Origin: Leucobacter sp.
GTDB lineage: Bacteria > Actinomycetota > Actinomycetes > Actinomycetales > Microbacteriaceae
NCBI GenBank assembly: GCA_012510755.1
Contig: JAAZHL010000320.1
Location: 1-10,933 of the forward strand
Direction: 5' to 3'
DNA length: 10,933 bases
The number at the start of each line of letters is the position of its first letter. Positions within the stretch are counted from its first letter, which is position 1. Position numbers and translations under genes: made by a program. Of the stretch, positions 5,860 to 10,933 are shown piece by piece. The notes beneath the pieces were generated by a model. That model ran no database searches, was not told where the DNA came from, and saw only the letters and a list, made by a program, of their open reading frames with translations.

Positions 5860-5886
5860 GCAACTGCCGAACTACCCGAACCGGTA
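5860..5886. repeat. regX3-end copy of the 27-bp exact repeat
   Basis: Identical to 5752-5778, 108 bp away. It covers codons for YRFG, the TAG stop (5872-5874) and 12 nt of 3' sequence. Weaker similarity continues beyond it on the far side: 25 of 34 positions match when 5820-5853 is aligned to 5712-5745 without gaps. Confidence 0.85.
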
Positions 5887-6567
5887 TCCGACACCTCGAA
5901 CGGTCGTGACGAGCTTCGGCTCTTTGGGGTCTTCTTCGATGCGGGAGCGAATTCGCTTGATGTGCACATCGAGCGTCTTGGTGTCGCCGTAATAGTCGCT
6001 GCCCCAGACGCGGTCGATCAACTGACCGCGGGTGAGCACGCGACCGGCGTGGCGCATCAGCATGTCGAGCAGTTCGAACTCTCGCAGCGGCATCGCGACC
6101 TCTTCGCCGCGCACCGAGACTGTGTGCCGTTCGGTGTCGATTCGCACACCGAGTTCGTCAATGACGCCGTCTTCGTCAGAGTATTCTTCGTCTTCAACAG
6201 CGGTTACCGCGCGACGGAGTGCAGCCCGCACCCGAGCGAGCAGTTCGCGTGTTGAGTATGGCTTCGTGACGTAGTCATCAGCCCCGAGCTCAAGGCCAAC
6301 GACAATGTCGATCTCGCTGTCCTTGGCGGTGAGCATGATGATCGGCACGCTCGATTTTGCGCGAATGCTGCGGCATACCTCGGTGCCTGGCAGGCCCGGC
6401 AGCATGAGGTCGAGCAGCACGAGGTCGGCACCCGACTCGGGAAACACGCGGGCTGCCTCGGCGCCGTTGTCGACGACCTGCACCCGGTAGCCCTCTCGTT
6501 CGAGCAGAAAGGCGAGCGGTTCAGAGATCGATGCCTCGTCTTCAACGAGCAAAATGCGTGCGTTCAA
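5872..6567 (-). CDS. regX3: RegX3/PhoP-like phosphate response regulator
   Basis: A 231-residue OmpR-family response regulator. The receiver domain (1-118) has the acidic residues Glu9-Asp10-Glu11, the phospho-acceptor Asp53 in VLLDLMLPGLPG, Thr80 in MLTAKD and Lys102 in YVTKPYS, so the phosphorylation pocket is complete. An acidic linker (about 124-140) leads to a winged helix (about 141-231) ending KTLDVHIKRIRSRIEEDPKEPKLVTTVRGVGYRFG. The TTG start at 6567 overlaps the senX3 stop in TTGA, and GAAGG lies 7 nt upstream, so the pair is translationally coupled. Next to senX3 and divergent phoU it is the phosphate-starvation regulator, called RegX3 in mycobacteria and PhoP in Streptomyces. It should bind the GTTCACC repeats at 7830-7862. 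Its 3' end is duplicated at 5752-5778. Confidence 0.93.
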   Translation of the reverse strand: MNARILLVEDEASISEPLAFLLEREGYRVQVVDNGAEAARVFPESGADLVLLDLMLPGLPGTEVCRSIRAKSSVPIIMLTAKDSEIDIVVGLELGADDYVTKPYSTRELLARVRAALRRAVTAVEDEEYSDEDGVIDELGVRIDTERHTVSVRGEEVAMPLREFELLDMLMRHAGRVLTRGQLIDRVWGSDYYGDTKTLDVHIKRIRSRIEEDPKEPKLVTTVRGVGYRFG

Positions 6568-7778
6568 TTTGCGACCTTCTTCTTTTTCGTGCGAGGATCA
6601 TCGCCCCGCCTTTTTCGTGTTGCGCTCTTGGCGCGCCTGCGGCGTTTCTCAAGTTCTTTGGTTTCAAGCGTTGGGAAGGTGAGGGTGAAGCTTGAGCCGA
6701 CCCCTACCTGCGACCATACTGTGATGTCGCCACCATGGGCTCTCATGGTGTGACGCGCGATAGATAAGCCGAGGCCGGTGCCGCCGCCGTCGCGGCTGCG
6801 CGCCTTGTCGACCCGGTAGAACCGTTCGAAGATTCGCGGCAGGTGTTCTGCCTCGATGCCCTCGCCTTGATCAGTGATGGTGATTCGGCAGAGCCCTTCT
6901 TCCGTTTCAACTCCAATACCGACCGATGCGTGTTCTGGTGAATGCCGAATCGCGTTGGTGAGGAGGTTTGCAACGACGGTGCCGATAGATGAGGGGCGAC
7001 CGAGCGTCACCGCATCGCCTTCAATGGTTTCGTCTTCGGTCACGACAATTTCAACCCCGCGCTGAGATGCGTATTCGCGGTGGGCCTCTACCTCTGTGCG
7101 CACCACGCCGCGCAGCGAGACCCGTTCGCGGTCTTCGGGTTGCAGCGTGGTCTGCGCTTCTGAGAGCTGAATGATGTCGCGAGACAGGTCGCCCAGGCGC
7201 CTGGCCTCTTTGAGTTGCTTCTTCGTGAAACTGCGTACAATCTCTGGTTCGTCTGCGGCTTCGAGCACCGCTTCGGCGAGCAGGCTGATGGCAGCAATGG
7301 GGGTTTTGAGCTCATGGCTGACGTTCGCGATAAAATCGCGGCGCATTGCGTTCACCCGTTGTTCTTCGCCCATGTCATCAACAAAGACGACGAGAAACCG
7401 GCGCTGCAGGCGCACAATCTGAATGCGTTGGGTGCTTGACCGATCTTCTGGGTCGGGCTCAATGATGTCGGTCACGCCGCTTGACATCACCTTGCGCGCG
7501 CGCTGCAAGAACTCGGGCTCGTTGAGTTGTTCACCCGTGATGCGAGGGTCGTCGCGTGCGGCAGGGTTTGCATAGACGGCAGAAAGCGACGAGTCGAGAA
7601 TGACTGCAAAGCGATCGAGGGCGTGCAGCATCTCGATTGCGGCCGCGGGAAGTTCAGGGCGAAGCGCCTCTGAGCGCTTGCGACCTGCGGCCCGTGCCGC
7701 GAAAATGGTGGTGGCGCCTAACGCGCCAGCGATGATGCCAAGCCCGACCGAGGCCAGCACAAGCATGGTTGGATCCAT
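6564..7778 (-). CDS. senX3: SenX3/PhoR-like phosphate-sensing histidine kinase
   Basis: From ATG 7778 the protein has 404 residues (GTG 7835 would give 423). One N-terminal membrane segment at about 5-28 is followed by a PAS-like cytoplasmic region (about 45-135, FAVILDSSLSAVYANPAAR), the HisKA box FIANVSHELKTPIAAISLLAEA with phospho-acceptor His155, and an ATPase domain with N275 (LLTNAIRHSP), DQGEG (303-307) and GTGLGLSIARH (333-343). Like mycobacterial SenX3 it has no large extracellular sensor, so phosphate status is probably relayed through the Pst transporter and PhoU. The C-terminal tail is extremely basic, with KRRRR and KKKK runs over the last 30 residues. ATG 7778 is preferred because GTG 7835 lies inside a PHO-box-like repeat, lacks a ribosome site and adds a non-conserved stretch; TAGCAT lies 7 nt before the ATG. 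Confidence 0.92.
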   Translation of the reverse strand: MDPTMLVLASVGLGIIAGALGATTIFAARAAGRKRSEALRPELPAAAIEMLHALDRFAVILDSSLSAVYANPAARDDPRITGEQLNEPEFLQRARKVMSSGVTDIIEPDPEDRSSTQRIQIVRLQRRFLVVFVDDMGEEQRVNAMRRDFIANVSHELKTPIAAISLLAEAVLEAADEPEIVRSFTKKQLKEARRLGDLSRDIIQLSEAQTTLQPEDRERVSLRGVVRTEVEAHREYASQRGVEIVVTEDETIEGDAVTLGRPSSIGTVVANLLTNAIRHSPEHASVGIGVETEEGLCRITITDQGEGIEAEHLPRIFERFYRVDKARSRDGGGTGLGLSIARHTMRAHGGDITVWSQVGVGSSFTLTFPTLETKELEKRRRRAKSATRKRRGDDPRTKKKKVAN

Positions 7779-7785
7779 ATCACCA

Positions 7786-7791
7786 ATGCTA
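7786..7791 (-). promoter_or_regulatory. Candidate -10 (TAGCAT) of senX3
   Basis: The minus strand reads TAGCAT, 7 nt before ATG 7778. If used, the transcript would be leaderless or nearly so, and the PHO-box-like repeats would lie about 40-70 bp upstream of it. No -35 match is visible. Confidence 0.3.
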
Positions 7792-7829
7792 TTGCTCGGG
7801 GCAGAACTGCCAGGCCCAATTAAGCTTGT

Positions 7830-7862
7830 GTTCACCGTGACGACCGGTAGTGTTCACCGGAA
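7830..7862 (+). promoter_or_regulatory. PHO-box-like direct repeats (RegX3/PhoP binding site)
   Basis: Three consecutive 11-nt units: GTTCACCGTGA, CGACCGGTAGT and GTTCACCGGAA. The first and third share GTTCACCG exactly and start 22 bp apart (7830 and 7852); the middle unit is degenerate. GTTCACC units repeated every 11 nt are the known PhoP/RegX3 site in Streptomyces and mycobacteria. The orientation points toward phoU. A weak -10 (CACAAT, 7868-7873) begins 5 bp downstream, so the site would overlap the -35 region of a phoU promoter. It can also regulate senX3-regX3 in the other direction. The regulator assignment is inferred from motif and context. Confidence 0.7.
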
Positions 7863-7949
7863 TGCCGCACAATTGAGCGAGGCAGTGCGACCATTTTGGT
7901 TGTGTCATTGGCCGCCGTGTCTTTTGAGAAAGAACAGGAACCCCAGGGA

Positions 7950-8594
7950 ATGCGTAAAGTCTTTCAGCAAGAGCTGCGCGAGGTGCAGGAACGTCTCGTG
8001 GAGATTGCCGAGCTTGTCGAGATTGCCATCAAGCAGGCGACAACTGCGTTCGCCACAAGCGACGTCGTGTTGGCAGAGCAGGTCATTGATGATGGTGAAC
8101 AGATCGATCAACTGGCAAAGGCTCTCGATGAGTTGACGATTGACATCTTGGCCCGGCAGCAGCCTGTGGCAAGCGACCTTCGTTTGATGGTCGGTTCGCT
8201 GCGAATGAGTTCATCTCTTGAGCGCATGGCTGATTTGGCGCAGCATATTGCGCAGTTGTCTCGTTACCGGTACCCAGAAAGTGCGATTCCGCAGGGCCTG
8301 CGGAAGACCTTCGCGAAGATGGGCGAGATCGACGTTGAGATGGCTGCGAAGTTGGTCTCGCTGCTGCGCGAGCAAGACCAAGCGGTGATCGACGAGATTC
8401 GCGACCTTGATGATGCTCTCGACGAGTTGCACGCCAAGGTATTTGAAAAGGTCTTGACCGAGAAGGTGCAAGCCTCGGGGCCGACCGGCGTAGTCGACGC
8501 GACACTCGCGAGTCGCTACCATGAGCGCTTTGGTGACCACGCGGTGAACATCACGAAGCAGATGAACTTTTTCTTGAGCGGCGAACTCGAGTAG
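7950..8594 (+). CDS. phoU: Phosphate signalling regulator PhoU
   Basis: A 214-residue cytosolic helical protein of two similar three-helix bundles. Each bundle carries a metal-binding E-x-x-D type motif: ERMADLAQHIAQLSRY (91-106) in the first and the more canonical ERFGDHAVNI (192-201) in the second. PhoU couples the Pst phosphate transporter to the sensor kinase and keeps it quiet when phosphate is plentiful. The ATG at 7950 gives the normal family N-terminus MRKVFQQELREVQERL and has AGGAA 9 nt upstream; in-frame GTG codons further 5' would add unconserved residues. It is divergent from senX3, with PHO-box-like repeats in between, as with the Streptomyces phoU/phoR arrangement. Length is normal and no key residue is missing. 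Confidence 0.93.
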   Translation: MRKVFQQELREVQERLVEIAELVEIAIKQATTAFATSDVVLAEQVIDDGEQIDQLAKALDELTIDILARQQPVASDLRLMVGSLRMSSSLERMADLAQHIAQLSRYRYPESAIPQGLRKTFAKMGEIDVEMAAKLVSLLREQDQAVIDEIRDLDDALDELHAKVFEKVLTEKVQASGPTGVVDATLASRYHERFGDHAVNITKQMNFFLSGELE

Positions 8595-8601
8595 CCAGTA
8601 G

Positions 8602-8640
8602 CAGTGAAATTGTGCTGCGTGGTGCAGCACGATTTCACTG
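8602..8640 (+). terminator. Hairpin terminator of phoU
   Basis: A 17-bp stem, CAGTGAAATTGTGCTGC (8602-8618) with GCAGCACGATTTCACTG (8624-8640), has one G-T wobble and a GTGGT loop. It starts 8 nt after the phoU stop. There is no T-run, but the stem is long and isolated. It separates phoU from the cysS promoter. Confidence 0.75.
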
Positions 8641-8684
8641 TGGTGAGAGTTGCGAACGAGGTCACCGTCAAGGCTGATTCTGAC

Positions 8685-8690
8685 TAGGCT
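8685..8690 (+). promoter_or_regulatory. Candidate -10 (TAGGCT) of a leaderless cysS promoter
   Basis: TAGGCT, then the 6-nt spacer AAGAGG, then GTG 8697. The hexamer and spacing are identical to those before gpmA. AAGAGG touches the start codon, too close to act as a Shine-Dalgarno, which favours leaderless translation. GTCACC at 8661-8666 is a possible but weak -35 at 18 nt. Confidence 0.5.
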
Positions 8691-8696
8691 AAGAGG

Positions 8697-10199
8697 GTGA
8701 AACAACGCATCTACGACACGCGCCAGCAGGCGATCGTCGATTTTGTGCCGCTGGTAGACGGCGAGGTCGGCATGTATGTGTGTGGCCCGACCGTGCAGTC
8801 GGCCCCGCACATTGGCCACCTGCGCAGCGCCCTTGTGTATGACCAGATTCGTCGCTGGTTCACTGCGACCGGGCACCGTGTGACGCTGATTCGTAACGTG
8901 ACAGACATTGACGACAAGATTCTTGACCATGCGAAGGCTGGGCAAGAATCTGGTGGGCATGAGCAGTGGTGGGCGCTCGCCTACCGTGTTGAGCGACAAT
9001 TTACCGCCGCCTACGATGCGATTGGCGTGCTCGCCCCAACGTATGAGCCGCGGGCCACAGCAAATATTGCCGAGATGATCGCCTTAATTGAGCTGCTCAT
9101 CGAGCGGGGCCACGCCTATCAGGCGACTGATGGCACGGCGAGCGTGTACTTCGATACCGGCAGTTGGCCAGAGTATGGCGCCCTCACCCATCAGCGCCGT
9201 GAGCAGATGGAAGATGCGGCTGACAGCGAACCGGTTGGCAAACGTGATCCCAGAGACTTTGCGCTGTGGAAGGCCCATCGAGATCACGAGCCGGTGAGTG
9301 CTTCATGGGAGTCGCCCTGGGGCCGCGGCCGCCCAGGCTGGCATATTGAGTGCTCGGCGATGGCTACGCGGTATCTCGGTGACGAGTTCGATATTCACGG
9401 CGGCGGGCTCGACCTGCGGTTTCCGCACCACGAAAACGAACTCGCGCAGTCGTCAGCGGCCGGTCACGGTTTCGCGCGGCACTGGCTGCACAACGGTCTC
9501 GTGAATACCGGCGGTCAGAAGATGTCGAAATCGCTCGGTAATTCGCTCTTCGCAGCCGACCTGCTCGCTGCTGCCAGGCCGATTGTGCTGCGGTACTTCT
9601 TGGGCTCGGCCCACTATCGTTCGGTGCTCGAGTTCTCAGAGAATTCGCTCAGCGAAGCAGCAGCCGCGTTTGGGCGCATCGAGTCGTTTGTGCAGCGCAG
9701 CCGCGAGGCGCTGCGAAATGGGTCGGTGCACCAGGTGCATGTTGCCGATTCTGGGGCGGGCGTCTCTGTGGCCTCGTGGCAGGCGTCGAGCGGCACGCTT
9801 GACGGCGGCGAGGTGCCAGCGAGTTTTGCTGCGGCCATGTATGACGATTTCGCTGTGCCGCAGGCGCTCGCAGTGCTGCACAATACCGTGCGTGAGGGCA
9901 ATGCGGCGTTAGACTCTGGTGACCTTGACTTGGTGAAGGTCAGAGCTGACGAGGTGCTCGCTATGCTCGATGTGCTCGGAATCAATCCGCTTGATTCCGT
10001 ATGGCAAGCCTCTGGTGATGACGAGAACGAGCTAGCGCTCAGCGCTCTTGAAGCTCTTGTTGCCGGGTCGATCGCCGATCGTCGGGCAGCGCGAGCGGCA
10101 AAAGATTTTGCGTTGAGTGATGCGATCCGTGATCGCCTTGCCGCCGCCGGCATCACCCTAGAAGATGGACCAACCGAGACCCGCTGGAGTCTGACATGA
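8697..10199 (+). CDS. cysS: Cysteinyl-tRNA synthetase
   Basis: A 500-residue class I aminoacyl-tRNA synthetase that charges tRNA-Cys in the cytosol. The HIGH motif is HIGH (38-41) just after MYVCGPTVQ, and the KMSKS loop is KMSKS (275-279). The zinc site that selects cysteine is complete: Cys29, Cys219 in WHIECSAMA, His244 and Glu248 in FPHHENELAQ, with the same 25- and 4-residue spacings as E. coli Cys209-His234-Glu238. This separates it from MshC, the related cysteine ligase of mycothiol synthesis, as does the long anticodon-binding C-terminal region ending in AAKDFALSDAIRDRLAAAGITLEDGPTETRWSL. The GTG start fits the family N-terminus. It overlaps rlmB by 4 nt (ATGA), an order shared with other actinobacteria. 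Confidence 0.97.
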   Translation: MKQRIYDTRQQAIVDFVPLVDGEVGMYVCGPTVQSAPHIGHLRSALVYDQIRRWFTATGHRVTLIRNVTDIDDKILDHAKAGQESGGHEQWWALAYRVERQFTAAYDAIGVLAPTYEPRATANIAEMIALIELLIERGHAYQATDGTASVYFDTGSWPEYGALTHQRREQMEDAADSEPVGKRDPRDFALWKAHRDHEPVSASWESPWGRGRPGWHIECSAMATRYLGDEFDIHGGGLDLRFPHHENELAQSSAAGHGFARHWLHNGLVNTGGQKMSKSLGNSLFAADLLAAARPIVLRYFLGSAHYRSVLEFSENSLSEAAAAFGRIESFVQRSREALRNGSVHQVHVADSGAGVSVASWQASSGTLDGGEVPASFAAAMYDDFAVPQALAVLHNTVREGNAALDSGDLDLVKVRADEVLAMLDVLGINPLDSVWQASGDDENELALSALEALVAGSIADRRAARAAKDFALSDAIRDRLAAAGITLEDGPTETRWSLT

Positions 10200-10933
10200 G
10201 CAGTAGCAAGAAGAATCGCCCGGGTGCGGTTCGTAAGAAGAGTCGTGGCACGGCGGTAGGTTCTGGTGGGCAGGGCCGGCAAGCGCTTGAAGGGCGCGGG
10301 CCGACTCCAAAGGCTGAGGATCGCCCGTACCACCCGGCTGGCAAAGCGAAGGCGGCACGCGAACGCCTCGAATCTGCGCGTAAGCGTCACGGCGCTGGCG
10401 ACACTACTGCCGGTGACCGTCGGGCTCCCCGCAAGAAGACTGACGACGCCGAACTCGTCACGGGTCGCAACGCCGTCCTTGAAGCGCTGCGCACCAAGAT
10501 TCCGGCGACCGCGTTGTATGTCGCCGCGAAGATCGAGATGGACGAACGCACGCGCGAGATCCTTGGCATCGCGGTGGGTCGCGGGGTGCCGGTAATGGAG
10601 GTCATGCGTCAAGAGCTTGACCGCATGACGACCCGCGACACGGTGCATCAGGGGGTAGCGCTGAAAGTGCCTCCCTACGAGTATGCGCACCCGCTCGACT
10701 TGCTTGATCAGGTCGAAAAGCGGGGGCAAGTGCCGTTGCTGGTGGCGCTCGACGGGGTGACTGATCCTCGTAATCTCGGCGCGATCATTCGTTCGGTCGC
10801 TGCGTTCGGCGGGCAAGGGGTGATTGTGCCGCAGCGGCGCTCGGTGGGTGTGAACTCTGCCGCGTGGAAGATCTCGGCAGGGGCGGCCGCACGGGTGCCC
10901 GTGGCGATGGCCAGCAACCTGACACAAACGCTC
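10196..10933 (+). CDS. rlmB: 23S rRNA (guanosine-2'-O-)-methyltransferase, SpoU/TrmH family, cut by the window end
   Basis: The frame is open from ATG 10196 to the last base (246 codons visible), so the C-terminus is missing. Residues 1-85 are a very basic, Gly/Ala-rich and probably disordered extension that could help bind rRNA. Residues about 86-160 are an L30e-like substrate domain beginning ELVTGRNAVLEALR. From about 180 the SpoU SAM-binding knotted domain begins, with the signature LDGVTDPRNLGAIIRSVAAFGGQGVI (185-210) including Asn193 and Arg199, then SVGVNSAAWKISAGAAARVPVA. The last knot motif lies beyond the window. The ATG overlaps the cysS stop, indicating coupling. The methylated base (Gm2251 in E. 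coli 23S rRNA) is assumed from the family; another SpoU specificity, such as TrmH or thiostrepton-resistance type, cannot be ruled out from sequence alone. Confidence 0.92.
   Translation, partial: MSSSKKNRPGAVRKKSRGTAVGSGGQGRQALEGRGPTPKAEDRPYHPAGKAKAARERLESARKRHGAGDTTAGDRRAPRKKTDDAELVTGRNAVLEALRTKIPATALYVAAKIEMDERTREILGIAVGRGVPVMEVMRQELDRMTTRDTVHQGVALKVPPYEYAHPLDLLDQVEKRGQVPLLVALDGVTDPRNLGAIIRSVAAFGGQGVIVPQRRSVGVNSAAWKISAGAAARVPVAMASNLTQTL

Noticed and set aside
5699..5871. A pseudogene of a second response regulator downstream of regX3
   Set aside because: Only the last seven codons can be read as homologous; upstream the sequence is terminator and repeats with no further receiver or winged-helix similarity.
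5752..5886. CRISPR array or insertion-sequence ends
   Set aside because: There are only two copies of the repeat, one inside a gene end, with no equal spacers, no transposase, and no target-site duplication visible.
8211..8999. A 262-codon open frame on the minus strand opposite phoU and cysS
   Set aside because: It crosses the phoU hairpin and the cysS promoter and is antisense to two clear genes; no motif.
8697..10199. MshC (mycothiol cysteine ligase) in place of CysS
   Set aside because: The protein has the full 500-residue length with a C-terminal anticodon-binding region and is adjacent to rlmB, as cysS is; MshC is shorter and lacks this region.
9614..10927. A 437-codon open frame on the minus strand opposite cysS and rlmB
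   Set aside because: It spans two certain genes in antisense, its product is mostly Arg, Ser, Ala, Thr and Pro with no domain, and it would be a codon-bias shadow.

Overview
The window looks like a core chromosomal segment of a high-G+C actinobacterium, most likely Microbacteriaceae or a close relative. That inference rests on gene content (CarD, a GlnR-type regulator, SenX3/RegX3, a YgfZ-like folate protein, an LpqE-like lipoprotein), on gene order, and on about 60% G+C judged by eye. I see no mobile element, prophage, CRISPR array, tRNA or rRNA. Coding density is high and no gene-free stretch reaches 300 bases.

Layout. (1) 1-574, minus: 3'-truncated glnR-like nitrogen regulator. (2) 660-2247, plus: a small three-helix membrane protein, a 36-residue membrane microprotein, and a YgfZ-type folate-binding protein, ending in a strong hairpin at 2290-2327. 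(3) 2344-4928, minus: carD, ispD and ispF (an RNA polymerase-binding factor plus two MEP isoprenoid enzymes, ispD/ispF overlapping by 4 nt), then gpmA behind its own candidate promoter. (4) 5093-5698, plus: an LpqE-like lipoprotein, divergent from carD. (5) 5699-5871: a structured intergenic region with two hairpins and an imperfect duplication of the regX3 3' end. (6) 5872-7778, minus: senX3-regX3, the phosphate-sensing two-component system. (7) 7950-8594, plus: phoU, divergent from senX3, with PHO-box-like direct repeats between them. (8) 8697 to the right edge, plus: cysS and rlmB, overlapping by 4 nt, rlmB cut by the window end.

How the genes relate. SenX3, RegX3 and PhoU form a phosphate-response module, and the 11-nt-spaced GTTCACC repeats between senX3 and phoU are the expected binding site of the response regulator. 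GlnR is the nitrogen counterpart. The carD-ispD-ispF / lpqE and cysS-rlmB blocks match neighbourhoods I recall from Mycobacterium and Streptomyces, while gpmA and senX3-regX3 are adjacent in Mycobacterium, so the window looks like a compacted ancestral actinobacterial neighbourhood.

I did not find a clearly new system. The most interesting signals are: a recurrent TAGNNT hexamer 6-7 nt upstream of five start codons, suggesting leaderless transcription and in two cases sharing the upstream gene's stop codon; the unlisted 36-residue membrane protein; the PHO-box-like array, which covers the most upstream possible senX3 start; and the duplicated regX3 tail with its hairpin.
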